Shown here: positions 54,400 to 63,487 of the stretch, piece by piece
Layout: every line of letters starts with the position of its first letter
How positions within the stretch are numbered: position 1 is the first letter of the stretch
Source of the DNA: Alistipes sp.
GTDB taxonomy: Bacteria; Bacteroidota; Bacteroidia; Bacteroidales; Rikenellaceae
DNA: 64,000 bases
Reading direction: 5' to 3'
NCBI GenBank assembly: GCA_017555695.1
Contig: JAFZFX010000005.1
Coordinates: 66,855 to 130,854 of the forward strand
Notes under the pieces: generated by a model
Database searches by the model: none
What the model was told of the DNA's origin: nothing
What the model saw: the letters and a program-made list of their open reading frames with translations, nothing else
Made by a program: the position numbers and the translations under genes

Positions 54400-56391
54400 A
54401 TGCGAAAGAGCTTACTAAAGAGTATATTGACCGTAGCCATACTGCTGTGCGCGTGGTGCGCCAGCACGCAATACAATAAGGCGTATTTTCACTATATGGG
54501 TCGTCAGGCAATGATGAACAACGACTACCAGCAGGCGATAAAGACCCTTAATGTATTGTTGCGCTTTGATGAGAACGACTACGAAGGCTACTTCCTGCGC
54601 GGAATTGCCAAATATAATCTCGATGACCTACTGGGTGCTGACACCGACTTCTCGTCGGCCATAGAGAAGAATCCCGTATTCACTATTGCCTACACATATC
54701 GAGCCATCACCCGTTCTCGCCTGGGTAATTACGACGATGCGTTGAAAGATTTTCACGAGGCCATCGATCTGCGTCCCGATTTGCCTGACCCATACTACAG
54801 CCGAGGCGTTACGCGACTTCTGAACCAGCAATTCAAGGAGGCTATTGCCGACTTTGATATGTTTATCCGTCACGAGAAAAAGGTGGCCGATGCCTATGTA
54901 AACCGAGGTGTCTGCTATCAGTATCTGAAGGATACCTTGCGTGCATACGAAGATTACGAGAGGGCCATCCGCACTAACCGTGAGGATCCCAACGGATACA
55001 ACCACCGTAGCGTGCTCTATATGCAGCAGAATAGACATCAGGAGGCCGAGGCCGATCTCGATATCGCTATCAAGCACGACTCTACCTATCTGCTCTCGTT
55101 CTTTAACCGAGCATTGGTCTACTCAAATACCAATCGACCGCTGTTGGCGTTGAGTGACTTCGACCACGCTATAAAGTTGGACTCTACAAACTCGCTGACA
55201 TACTTCAACCGAGCCATTCTTCGTACGCAGATTGGTGACTACAATCGTGCTATGGAGGACTATGACCGTGTTGCGGAGTACTCACCCGAGAATGTTTTGG
55301 TTTACTACAACCGTGCGGGTCTGCACTCTCAGATAGGTAATATCGAGAAGGCTATCGAGGATTATACTCGAGCCATTAGACTCTATCCCGATTTTGCCAA
55401 TGCATACCTCAATCGTAGTTATATGCGATTGATAAGTGGCGATAGAAAGGGTGCCCAGTCTGACCGCCAGATTGCCGAGCGCAAAATTGCCGACCACAAA
55501 TCGCGCTTGAGCGATTCGACTTACTCTATCTACTCTGATACAACACAGAAGTTCGATAAGTTGCTCTCGTTTGATACCAACCTCAAGGGTAGTAGCTTCA
55601 ATCGTGCCATCGAGCAGACTTCGTCGCAGACCAATGATATAAACTTGATTCCGTTGTTTAAGTTTACCCTTACAAAGCCCGATTCTGCAATGTTGGCCCG
55701 CAACGACCTCTATCACGCACAGCGTATGGAGGATTTTGTGGCAAAGGTTGGCGACGATTTGCTGATTATCTCGCGCGAGGCGAGCAACATCGAGCCCGAC
55801 TCGCTGGTGGTACTTGACAAGAAGATTGCCGAGGAGTTGCGTCGTAAGGAAGATTGGATACTGCTCTTCAAGCGAGGCGTTACGCAGTCGCTAATCAAGC
55901 AGTACACCAACGCTGTGGGTACGCTCACATTTGCCATTACGGCGAACCCCTCAAATCCGTTCCTCTATCTCAATCGTTCGACTACACGCGCTGAGATGAT
56001 TGACTTTATTTCGTCGATTGATAACTCATATCAGAAGATTACGATAGACTCTGACCCCGCCAAACGACTCAACAATCGCGGCTCGAGAATCTATAACTAC
56101 GACGATGCCATCGAGGATATCAATAAGGCTATTAAACTCTATCCCGACTTCGCTTATAGCTACTACAACCGTGCTGGGTTGTATGCCATTTCGGGCAAGT
56201 ATCCCGAAGCATTCGAGGATTACAGCAAGGCTATCGAGCTGCACCCCTCATTTGGCGAGGCCTACTACAACCGCGGTTTGGTACAGATTTATATGAAAGA
56301 TACACATAAGGGTTGCCTCGACCTATCGAAGGCGGGCGAGCTGGGTATTGAGGATGCTTACGAGGCTCTGAAGTACTACCTTGACAAATAG
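54400..56391 (+). CDS. Secreted TPR protein
   Basis: A 663-residue protein with a signal-peptide-like start (SILTVAILLCAWCAS) and TPR units along most of its length, many with the motif NRGL/NRALVY...AIEDYTRAI; the gap at about 330-530 is less regular. Similar proteins are widespread in Bacteroidales, without known function; the repeats suggest a protein-interaction scaffold in the periplasm. The ATG at 54400 lies 63 bases after era, and the MFS gene follows 27 bases later. Confidence 0.8.
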   Translation: MRKSLLKSILTVAILLCAWCASTQYNKAYFHYMGRQAMMNNDYQQAIKTLNVLLRFDENDYEGYFLRGIAKYNLDDLLGADTDFSSAIEKNPVFTIAYTYRAITRSRLGNYDDALKDFHEAIDLRPDLPDPYYSRGVTRLLNQQFKEAIADFDMFIRHEKKVADAYVNRGVCYQYLKDTLRAYEDYERAIRTNREDPNGYNHRSVLYMQQNRHQEAEADLDIAIKHDSTYLLSFFNRALVYSNTNRPLLALSDFDHAIKLDSTNSLTYFNRAILRTQIGDYNRAMEDYDRVAEYSPENVLVYYNRAGLHSQIGNIEKAIEDYTRAIRLYPDFANAYLNRSYMRLISGDRKGAQSDRQIAERKIADHKSRLSDSTYSIYSDTTQKFDKLLSFDTNLKGSSFNRAIEQTSSQTNDINLIPLFKFTLTKPDSAMLARNDLYHAQRMEDFVAKVGDDLLIISREASNIEPDSLVVLDKKIAEELRRKEDWILLFKRGVTQSLIKQYTNAVGTLTFAITANPSNPFLYLNRSTTRAEMIDFISSIDNSYQKITIDSDPAKRLNNRGSRIYNYDDAIEDINKAIKLYPDFAYSYYNRAGLYAISGKYPEAFEDYSKAIELHPSFGEAYYNRGLVQIYMKDTHKGCLDLSKAGELGIEDAYEALKYYLDK

Positions 56392-56418
56392 AAAAGACTA
56401 ACAAAACTTAAATAAATT

Positions 56419-57786
56419 ATGACTCAGATTTACAAAAAACTCAACGATTCGCCTGCGATGCGTTGGACTGCCCTTATCATCGTGTCATTTACGATGATGT
56501 GCGGCTATTTTATTACTGATGTGATGGCTCCGCTCGAGGACCTGCTCACCAAATCTCCCGCCGAGGGTGGCTTGGGTTGGACAAGTGACGAGTATGGCTT
56601 CTTCTCAGGCGCCTATGGTTACATCAATGTATTCCTGTTGATGCTCTTCTTCGGAGGTATCATCCTCGACAAGTGCGGTGTTCGTTTCACTGGTACTATG
56701 AGTAGCTCGCTGATGTTGGTGGGTGCATTGCTCAAGTGGTATGCGCTCGACAACTCGTTTGGTGACGCACAGATTTTCGGCTATCCTATGCAGGTGGCGT
56801 TGGCTACTTTGGGTTTTGCAATTTTCGGTATGGGTGCCGAGATTACAGGTATCACCATCACAAAGATTATTGCAAAGTGGTTCACTGGCCACGAGTTGGC
56901 GCTGGCTATGGGCTTGCAGGTGGCTATGGCTCGTATCGGTACTGCCGTTGCTTTGGCTTGCAGTCTGCCTATCGCTAACGCCGTAGGTAACATCTCGGCT
57001 CCAGTATTGTTGGGTGCTGTGTTGTTGTGCATCGGTGTTGTATCATACTTGGTATACTGTGTAATGGATAAGAAACTCGATGCCTCGATTGCTGCTTCAG
57101 AGGAGCAGGAGGCTGAGGAGGGTTTCCACTTCAGTGACCTGAAGGTTATCTTCACAAATAAGGGTTTCTGGCTTATCGCTATCCTCTGCGTGTTGTTCTA
57201 CTCTGGCGTGTTCCCCTTCTTGAAGTTTGCTACAAAGTTGATGATCTACAAGTATGGTGTTGAGCCCGAGTTGGCAGGTCTTATCCCCGCTATGTTGCCC
57301 TTCGGTACAATCTTGCTCACTCCTTTCTTTGGTTCGCTCTACGACAGAATGGGTAAGGGTGCTACGCTGATGATTATTGGCTCGTTGATGCTTACTTTGG
57401 TACACATCCTCTTCGCATTGCCTATCCTTAACGAGTGGTGGTTTGCTATCGCCGTTATGATTATTCTGGGTATCGCCTTCTCGTTGGTGCCTTCGGCTAT
57501 GTGGCCTGCTGTGCCCAAGATTATCCCTATGAAGCAGCTGGGTTCGGCTTATGCTATTATCTTCTACATCCAGAATATTGGTCTTTCAATGGTACCCGTT
57601 CTTATTGGTTCGGTTATCCAGAACTATGCAATGATTGAGACTGCAGAGGGTGTTACATACGACTACACTATTCCGATGACCATCTTCGCAGGCTTCGGTA
57701 TCATTGCCGTATGCGTAGCATTGCTTTTGAAGCGTATCGACAAGACCAATGGCTACGGTTTGGAGGAGCCTAATATTAAAAAGTAA
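56419..57786 (+). CDS. MFS transporter
   Basis: A 455-residue membrane protein with twelve predicted helices and the MFS loop 2-3 motif in GGIILDKCGVRFTG. The N-terminal segment (LNDSPAMRWTALIIVSFTMMCGYF) and the charged 57100-57150 middle loop fit the 12-helix plan. The substrate cannot be told. It is 27 bases after the TPR gene and 6 before the MBL-fold gene. Confidence 0.9.
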   Translation: MTQIYKKLNDSPAMRWTALIIVSFTMMCGYFITDVMAPLEDLLTKSPAEGGLGWTSDEYGFFSGAYGYINVFLLMLFFGGIILDKCGVRFTGTMSSSLMLVGALLKWYALDNSFGDAQIFGYPMQVALATLGFAIFGMGAEITGITITKIIAKWFTGHELALAMGLQVAMARIGTAVALACSLPIANAVGNISAPVLLGAVLLCIGVVSYLVYCVMDKKLDASIAASEEQEAEEGFHFSDLKVIFTNKGFWLIAILCVLFYSGVFPFLKFATKLMIYKYGVEPELAGLIPAMLPFGTILLTPFFGSLYDRMGKGATLMIIGSLMLTLVHILFALPILNEWWFAIAVMIILGIAFSLVPSAMWPAVPKIIPMKQLGSAYAIIFYIQNIGLSMVPVLIGSVIQNYAMIETAEGVTYDYTIPMTIFAGFGIIAVCVALLLKRIDKTNGYGLEEPNIKK

Positions 57787-57792
57787 TAGAGT

Positions 57793-58755
57793 ATGAAACG
57801 CCTGGGTTGCATCTTGATTTCGGCTCTGGCGGCATTGATGCCGTCACTCCTCTCGGCACAGACCATCGAGGAGTTGGCCGATGTAATGTGGAATAAGAGT
57901 TCGTGCAGAAACTTCACCGAGGAGCGCCGTGCGGCAATGAATGAGATGCAGAAGTATGTTGATACATTCACCCACACACTCTTCAACGAGTATCTCAACA
58001 CTACGGCTGGCACCGATAAGGAGCGCGCCATCGAGCAGTGGGGGCTGATGCAGTTCTACAATATGGCTCTCGATAAACTCCTCGAGGAGATTCCCGCTAC
58101 GAAGGTTAAGAAGGGTCAGGTAGTGATGTGGCAGCTCTATAATATGGGCTATGTCGTTAAGACCCACAAGCAGTGCTTCGGCATTGACCTCTATCACAAA
58201 CACGCCGAGAAGTTGGCTCCGATGATTGATTTTATGCTTATTACGCACAATCATGGCGACCACTATGCCAAGGCGTTGGTTGAGACTTTGGAGCGTGATG
58301 GCAAGGCAGTCTATTCTAACTTCCGTGATAATGGTCACAAGGTGCAGACGGGTGATGAGATGCAGATTGGCAATATCAGCATAAAGGTCACAACCGTGGA
58401 CCATAACACCAAACTGACCAACTTTGTGAACACCTACGAGGTGAACTGCTACGAGAAGCAGGGCAAGGATTTTGTGATTCTCTTTACGGGAGATGCCCAC
58501 AACTACACTCAGCTCACAGCATCGGGTAAGGTCGATTTGTTTGTGCCTCACTTGGCCGTAGGACTCAATATGCTGAAAGCTGTGGAGAAGATTGCTCCGA
58601 CCGAGGTGCTTATGTCGCACATCCTGGAGTTGGGTCACTCTATTACTCTGTGGCGCTGGTCTTATGAGTATGGTTTGAATGAATGTGAGAAACTTAACCG
58701 TGAGGGCGTTTATCTCCCCGTATGGGGCGAAAAGATTGCCTTCAAACGCAAGTAA
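57793..58755 (+). CDS. Secreted MBL-fold metal-dependent hydrolase
   Basis: A 320-residue protein with signal peptide (MPSLLSAQ) and the metallo-beta-lactamase-fold zinc motif THNHGDHY (about residue 152), plus further ligands DHNT and GDAHN. The N-terminal 100 residues are helical. It belongs to the broad MBL-fold hydrolase superfamily and probably acts on a periplasmic ester or phosphoester; substrate unknown. It is the last gene of the era-TPR-MFS-MBL stretch and ends at a terminator. Confidence 0.85.
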   Translation: MKRLGCILISALAALMPSLLSAQTIEELADVMWNKSSCRNFTEERRAAMNEMQKYVDTFTHTLFNEYLNTTAGTDKERAIEQWGLMQFYNMALDKLLEEIPATKVKKGQVVMWQLYNMGYVVKTHKQCFGIDLYHKHAEKLAPMIDFMLITHNHGDHYAKALVETLERDGKAVYSNFRDNGHKVQTGDEMQIGNISIKVTTVDHNTKLTNFVNTYEVNCYEKQGKDFVILFTGDAHNYTQLTASGKVDLFVPHLAVGLNMLKAVEKIAPTEVLMSHILELGHSITLWRWSYEYGLNECEKLNREGVYLPVWGEKIAFKRK

Positions 58756-58775
58756 TCACTCCGAGAGATAAGAAT

Positions 58776-58815
58776 AACCCCGTCAGAGATTTTCCTCCGA
58801 CGGGGTTTGTTTTTA
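58776..58815 (+). terminator. Terminator after the MBL-fold gene
   Basis: AACCCCGTC (58776-58784) pairs with GACGGGGTT (58799-58807), then TGTTTTTATT. Confidence 0.88.
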
Positions 58816-59211
58816 TTCTATATCCATTTTTGTTAGATAGAGTTCGAGGCTATCGACATTTGATAAGAGGCGCATATACTTTGTCGTTTCGGTAGATTTA
58901 ATCACCAATCCCTCAAGTATATGATCCACAAGTGTCTTGGGCATAAGTGTAATGTCGGGGTGTTTGTAGGTGTAGCGATACTCTACACGAACCTTTAATT
59001 TGTTGTCGCCATCCTCCGTTTTGATAACAGAGTATATGGCGTTCTCTGCATCGGTGAACTCAACGATGGTCTGCTCGTAGTTGGCATCTACTGCGTTGCT
59101 CCATACACTATTGGCAAGAGTCGGGGGTACTTGCTGTTCCTCATCCTTTTTGCACGATATTAGAGCGGCAAATGTGACAAGCAATAGAGCGAAAATTTTA
59201 ATCTGTTTCAT
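58813..59211 (-). CDS. Small lipoprotein, unknown
   Basis: A 132-residue lipoprotein: signal segment ending LISCKKDEEQ (Cys about 19) and a beta-rich body (EQTIVEFTDAENAIYSVIKT, VRVEYRYTYKHPDITLMPK). No family recognised; similar small lipoproteins of lipocalin-like size are common in Bacteroidales. The open frame extends to 59256, but the signal peptide begins at 59211. A G-tract module like that before 52850 lies upstream. Confidence 0.6.
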   Translation of the reverse strand: MKQIKIFALLLVTFAALISCKKDEEQQVPPTLANSVWSNAVDANYEQTIVEFTDAENAIYSVIKTEDGDNKLKVRVEYRYTYKHPDITLMPKTLVDHILEGLVIKSTETTKYMRLLSNVDSLELYLTKMDIE

Positions 59212-59247
59212 CTTTTTGCTTAATTTTATTGAATGACTTTTATTGTT

Positions 59248-59383
59248 TGTGTACACACCTTATAAACGCAGAATTATAAATTTATTGTGTGCTTTTTTCT
59301 TGATTTATAACCACTTGCTACATATCGGCCAATAAAAGTTTGTTCTACCCCCCCCCCTGATAATTAGTGTACTTTTTGACCAA
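59248..59383 (-). promoter_or_regulatory. TTGGTC / G10-tract module upstream of a small lipoprotein gene
   Basis: Read on the minus strand: TTGGTCAAAAAGTACAC begins at 59383, followed by AT-rich bases, a run of ten G (59348-59357 as C on the plus strand), TAGAACAAAC and a second TTGGCC at 59332. A TGTGTACACA palindrome lies nearer the gene (59248-59257). The first 17 bases differ from the copy at 52708 by one base. Confidence 0.55.
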
Positions 59384-59402
59384 TAAAATATGGTGTTACT
59401 GC

Positions 59403-59442
59403 AAATAAAAAATCTGCCAAATCTTTCGACTTGACAGATTTT
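59403..59442 (-). terminator. Terminator after ffh
   Basis: On the minus strand AAAATCTG pairs with CAGATTTT (59409-59416 and 59435-59442), extended by CAA/TTG, followed by a T-run. Confidence 0.88.
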
Positions 59443-59471
59443 CTAATTATCCTTTTTCGCAAAAGCGAATG

Positions 59472-60803
59472 TTATCTGCGGAAACCGCCGCGGGGCATAC
59501 GGGGCATCTTCATATTGCCACCAGCCACCATCTTCATCATCTTGCGTGTATCCTCGAACTGCTTCATCAAGCGGTTCACATCGGCCAGGGTAGTGCCCGA
59601 ACCCTTTGCGATACGCTCACGACGCTTGGCGTTAATAATTTCGGGCTTCTCGCGCTCAGCAGGAGTCATTGAAGAGATAATAGCCTCGGTCTGCTTGAAG
59701 GCATCGTCAGGAATATCCACATTCTTCAACATCTTGCCCATACCAGGAATCATCGAAGCGATATCCTTCAGGTTACCCATCTTCTTAATCTGGTTGATTT
59801 GGTCGATAAAGTCGTTGAAGTTAAACTGATCCTTCACCAACTTTTTCTTCAACTTGCGGGCAGCCTCCTCGTCGTACTGCTCCTGGGCGCGTTCAACGAG
59901 CGATACAACATCACCCATACCCAAGATACGGTCGGCCATACGCTCGGGGTGGAACACCTGCAGTGAATCCATCTTCTCGCCGCTTGAGATAAACTTCAAG
60001 GGCTTGTTTACTACCGAGCGGATTGAAATAGCAGCACCACCACGAGTATCACCATCCAACTTGGTGAGTACTACGCCGTCGAAGTCCAGACGGTCGTTGA
60101 ACTCCTTGGCAGTGTTTACTGCATCCTGACCAGTCATTGAGTCCACAACGAACAATGTCTCGCTGGGCTTAACGGCAGCCTTGATAGCAGTAATCTCCTG
60201 CATCATCGCCTCATCAACGGCCAAACGACCCGCTGTATCGACGATAACAGTGTTGTATGACTTCGAGCGAGCATACTTAATTGCGTTCTCGGCAATCTCT
60301 ACGGGGTTCTGGTTGCCCTCCTCGGTGTAAACCTCTACGCCAATCTGGCTACCCAACACCTTCAACTGGTCGATAGCCGCAGGACGGTAGACATCACCTG
60401 CAACGAGCAATACCTGACGGCCCTTCTTCGACTTGAGCATCGAAGCCAACTTGCCCGAGAATGTAGTCTTACCCGAACCCTGCAAACCTGCGATAAGGAT
60501 GATTGCGGGATTACCCTCCAACTTGATGTCGGTAGCTGTGCCACCCATCAACTGTGCCAACTCGTCGCGCACGATCTTGGTCATCATCTGACCAGGCTTT
60601 ACCGACTTGAGTACATCCTGACCCAGAGCCTTGTGCTTTACCTCGTCGGTGAATGACTTAGCCACTTTGTAGTTCACATCGGCGTCAATAAGCGCACGGC
60701 GAATCTCCTTCAAAGTCTCGGCAACATTGATTTCGGTGATTTTGCCCTCACCCTTCAATATTTTAAACGAGCGTTCAAGTTTGTCTGTTAGATTTTCAAA
60801 CAT
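59472..60803 (-). CDS. ffh: Signal recognition particle protein Ffh
   Basis: A 443-residue SRP54-type GTPase: N-domain helices, G1 GLQGSGKTTFSGKLA, DTAGRLAVDEAMM, TKLDGDTRGGAA, and the methionine-rich M domain (KMLKNVDIPDDAFKQTEAIISSMT and SGTTLADVNRLMKQF) that binds signal peptides and 4.5S RNA. It targets membrane proteins to SecYEG. No 4.5S RNA gene was recognised nearby. It ends in an Arg/Gly/Met tail. Confidence 0.97.
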   Translation of the reverse strand: MFENLTDKLERSFKILKGEGKITEINVAETLKEIRRALIDADVNYKVAKSFTDEVKHKALGQDVLKSVKPGQMMTKIVRDELAQLMGGTATDIKLEGNPAIILIAGLQGSGKTTFSGKLASMLKSKKGRQVLLVAGDVYRPAAIDQLKVLGSQIGVEVYTEEGNQNPVEIAENAIKYARSKSYNTVIVDTAGRLAVDEAMMQEITAIKAAVKPSETLFVVDSMTGQDAVNTAKEFNDRLDFDGVVLTKLDGDTRGGAAISIRSVVNKPLKFISSGEKMDSLQVFHPERMADRILGMGDVVSLVERAQEQYDEEAARKLKKKLVKDQFNFNDFIDQINQIKKMGNLKDIASMIPGMGKMLKNVDIPDDAFKQTEAIISSMTPAEREKPEIINAKRRERIAKGSGTTLADVNRLMKQFEDTRKMMKMVAGGNMKMPRMPRGGFRR

Positions 60804-60948
60804 AGTCTATCTTGTTTTATTTACTTTCAATAAGAAAAATCACGCAAAGATATAAAATCTTTACAACAACGCTATAATATTTGACTATAAATTAGGGTGT
60901 CGTGGTGTAAAACAACTCTAAATTATGCTTTTTTATGGCTTGTTTTTG

Positions 60949-60956
60949 TATCTTTG
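60949..60956 (+). promoter_or_regulatory. -7 promoter box for the CAT-like gene
   Basis: TATCTTTG, exact consensus, 27 bases before the ATG at 60984; the upstream part of the open frame therefore cannot be translated from this transcript. Confidence 0.7.
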
Positions 60957-60983
60957 CACTCCTTTGTCAAAAACTACAAAACT

Positions 60984-61610
60984 ATGAGAGAAGTGAATCC
61001 CCACGAAACGCCACGAGGCCGTCAGTTTGAAATTTGGAAAAATGCACCCAATCCGATGCTTACATTTGTCAAGCGATTGGATGTAACTCGCCTTGTTAAG
61101 TTGAGCAAGAAGAAGCGTTTGAAATTCAATATGTTGCTTTGTTATTGCATCGGCAAGGCAGCCCTCGAGCAGAATGAGTTTTACCTTTTGCCTGTAGGCG
61201 ATAACCTGATGCAATTTGATAAGATTGCTATCAACTCGCAGGTGATGAATCATACGGGCGATGTGAGTTCGTGCGACATTGAGTTTGGTGGTGATTTCGA
61301 GAGCTATTGCCGCGACTATATGACCTACACAGCAGAAGTTGCCAAGAGTGGCGTCGACCGCGATTTGTCTAACGAGTGTATGGTTATCGGTACATCAGCC
61401 GTTATTGATACCGAATTGGAGTTTGGCGGTGGAATGTACAGCGGCATATTCAACAATCCCTTTATCATTTGGGGGCGTTATACGCGTCGCTGGTTCAAGT
61501 ATTGCCTGAATATATCGTTTCAGTTCCATCACACGCAGATGGATGGCGCGCACGCCGCACGATTCTTGGAGAGAGTACAACGCGAGATTGATAACTTGAA
61601 AATTGAATAA
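60984..61610 (+). CDS. CatA-like chloramphenicol O-acetyltransferase family protein
   Basis: A 208-residue CAT-fold protein close to the 210-220 residues of CATs. The catalytic motif FHHTQMDGAHAARFLE near the end contains the active-site His (HHxxxDG), and FNNPFIIWGRYT matches the conserved mid-region. It may acetylate chloramphenicol, but chromosomal CAT-like proteins of Bacteroidales need not be resistance enzymes. The start at 60984 follows the promoter. DUF4491 starts 2 bases after the stop. Confidence 0.8.
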   Translation: MREVNPHETPRGRQFEIWKNAPNPMLTFVKRLDVTRLVKLSKKKRLKFNMLLCYCIGKAALEQNEFYLLPVGDNLMQFDKIAINSQVMNHTGDVSSCDIEFGGDFESYCRDYMTYTAEVAKSGVDRDLSNECMVIGTSAVIDTELEFGGGMYSGIFNNPFIIWGRYTRRWFKYCLNISFQFHHTQMDGAHAARFLERVQREIDNLKIE

Positions 61611-61612
61611 AA

Positions 61613-61894
61613 ATGTATTTTACGGGACTAATTATAGGAGTGGCTACATTTCTTATTATAGGACTTTTTCATCCGCTTGTAATCAAGGGCGAGTACTACT
61701 TCGGAACACGCATTTGGTGGTTGTTTGCTCTGATGGGCGTGGTGGCCATTGCGGCCTCTATTATGGTGGCTGATGTGCTGTGGTCCACGCTGTTGGCTGT
61801 GTGGGGCGCATCGTCGTTCTGGTCAATAGGTGAACTCTTCGAGCAGAAGAAAAGAGTTGAGAAAGGTTGGTTCCCCAAGCGAGAGAAACGATAG
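61613..61894 (+). CDS. DUF4491 small membrane protein
   Basis: A 93-residue protein with three membrane helices and the DUF4491 pattern MYFTGLIIGVATFLIIGLFHP followed by YYFGTRIWWLFALMG and SFWSIGELFEQKKRVEKGWFP. No known function. It begins 2 bases after the CAT-like gene, so the two are cotranscribed. Confidence 0.88.
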   Translation: MYFTGLIIGVATFLIIGLFHPLVIKGEYYFGTRIWWLFALMGVVAIAASIMVADVLWSTLLAVWGASSFWSIGELFEQKKRVEKGWFPKREKR

Positions 61895-61935
61895 CATCTC
61901 TCCCTAAAGGGATATGCCCATTGATATACGCAAAC

Positions 61936-61971
61936 AAAAAGCTGCTGAATGGATGATTTCAGCAGCTTTTT
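61936..61971. terminator. Bidirectional terminator between DUF4491 and lipoprotein genes
   Basis: AAAAAGCTGCTGAA (61936-61949) pairs perfectly with TTCAGCAGCTTTTT (61958-61971); A and T runs at both ends let it serve both convergent units. Confidence 0.94.
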
Positions 61972-61991
61972 GTTGTTATGCACCTATCGGC

Positions 61992-62456
61992 TTACTCCTC
62001 TTTGATAGCGTTCTGTGTCGCCCACTCATAATCTGCGGCGGTGAAGGTATAGATGGTGCGATAGAGGTTGTCGTTCTTCTCGCCTTCATCACGGCGCACC
62101 CAATTACTCTCATTCATCAGCTGACGAGCAGAGGGTAGTGCTGCGGCATTTATCGTCACATCCTCGCCATAGCGTATTGTGAATGGTGCCGTGCCAGCAT
62201 CAAATGGGAACCATTGGTAGTAATATTTTTGAACATTGTTCACCCAACTGTAGCTCTTGCCGTTCTCAATGGTGAATGAGGCGGGTAGGTTACCGCATCT
62301 GTCATTTAGCGAAATGGTTATCGCCACTCCGCTCTGGTTGTTGAGTTCATAGATATATTTCGGCAACTCATACAAATCGTCGTTGCTGTCGTCGCAACCG
62401 ACACCCAAAAATGCCAGCAGGCTCGCCGCACAGAGCAATTTTATTAATTCTTTCAT
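61992..62456 (-). CDS. Small lipoprotein, unknown
   Basis: A 154-residue lipoprotein (LGVGCDD, Cys about 21) with a beta-sandwich-like body (YIYELNNQSGVAITISLNDRCG, YYYQWFPFDAGTAPFTIRYG) and an acidic/aromatic C-terminus. No family recognised. It lies 18 bases after the glycerophosphodiesterase gene on the same strand, so it is probably cotranscribed with it. Confidence 0.6.
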   Translation of the reverse strand: MKELIKLLCAASLLAFLGVGCDDSNDDLYELPKYIYELNNQSGVAITISLNDRCGNLPASFTIENGKSYSWVNNVQKYYYQWFPFDAGTAPFTIRYGEDVTINAAALPSARQLMNESNWVRRDEGEKNDNLYRTIYTFTAADYEWATQNAIKEE

Positions 62457-62474
62457 CTTTCGACTGTAGTGAAA

Positions 62475-63275
62475 TTATTTTTTCTTCAATTCTGCGCACT
62501 TCTCCAACAATCGTTCCGGATAGTCGGTGGTGATATAGTCAAAATCGTGCTCCAAGAACCAATCCATATCGGCCTCGCTGTTGATTGTCCAGGCATTGAG
62601 ATGAATACCGCGAGCCTTGAATGTCTCAATCCACTCGGGGTGATTCTTGTAGTGTACATCCTGATAATCAAGGAAACGAATCTTGCGGTTGGCGATAGTG
62701 TCGGGGTGCATCTCGGGGAGTTCCACTTTCCAGCGACCCAGGTAAGCCATCGGGCAGTTTGTGACCTTCGCCAAAGCCTCAACGGCGGGCAGATAACCCA
62801 AAAGGTACTCAACACTCTGCTCGAAGTTCATAGCCTTCACCTCCTTTGCCGCAGCCAACGCGATGCGTGTGGCGCGTGCAGTCTCCTGCGGTGTCTTCAC
62901 ATCGATAATGAGTTTTGTGCGGGGATACTGCTTCGCACGAATGATATACTCGCGAAGTGTAGGAATCTTCTCGCCATTCTTCAACGGCACCTTGACCAGA
63001 TCTGCATAATTGGTCTTCTCGATAAGCATACCTGCGTGCGAGAGGTCGTGATATATCACCAGCGAATCGTCCAATGTCAGATGTACATCGCACTCCGAGC
63101 CGTGGCAACCCATCTCGGCAGCTGCACGAAACGAAGCGAGCGAGTTCTGTGGGTGTCCCGTATTCTTCCAAGCTCCACGATGTGAAATAACCTTATTGTC
63201 GGCAAACTGTGGCTCCTGCGCCGATGCTGCCACGCAGAAGAGCAGGGCAGAGAGAATAATCGTAAATCGTTTCAT
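62475..63275 (-). CDS. Secreted glycerophosphodiester phosphodiesterase family protein
   Basis: A 266-residue protein with signal peptide (CVAASAQEPQ) and the GDPD barrel motifs ISHRGAWKN (catalytic His), GSECDVHLTLDDSLVIYHD (metal Glu/Asp and second His) and WTINSEADMDWFLEHDFDYITTDYPERLLE. It hydrolyses glycerophosphodiesters to glycerol-3-phosphate and an alcohol in the periplasm, recycling lipid head groups. It is the first gene of a two-gene unit with the lipoprotein downstream. Confidence 0.92.
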   Translation of the reverse strand: MKRFTIILSALLFCVAASAQEPQFADNKVISHRGAWKNTGHPQNSLASFRAAAEMGCHGSECDVHLTLDDSLVIYHDLSHAGMLIEKTNYADLVKVPLKNGEKIPTLREYIIRAKQYPRTKLIIDVKTPQETARATRIALAAAKEVKAMNFEQSVEYLLGYLPAVEALAKVTNCPMAYLGRWKVELPEMHPDTIANRKIRFLDYQDVHYKNHPEWIETFKARGIHLNAWTINSEADMDWFLEHDFDYITTDYPERLLEKCAELKKK

Positions 63276-63442
63276 ATAAGTAGTTTTTTATTAGTTTCTT
63301 TTTCTGAGGATATTGCACTTCGGTAGGTGTGACATTTTGCCATAGTTGTCATGGGACATTATCCGCACAATATCAGTCCCTCAAAGATAAGAATAAATAT
63401 TTTATTTGCAGTTATGTTGTTCCTATATCTAATTTAATTGGC

Positions 63443-63450
63443 TATATTTG
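63443..63450 (+). promoter_or_regulatory. -7 promoter box for the GH127 gene
   Basis: TATATTTG, exact consensus, 37 bases before the ATG at 63488. Confidence 0.65.
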
Positions 63451-63487
63451 TAGTCTAAAGAGGACTAAAACTAAAAACAAATATCTT

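Noticed and set aside
60984..61610. Mobile chloramphenicol resistance cassette
   Set aside because: The gene sits among housekeeping genes with no transposase, integrase or repeats, and its base use looks like its neighbours.
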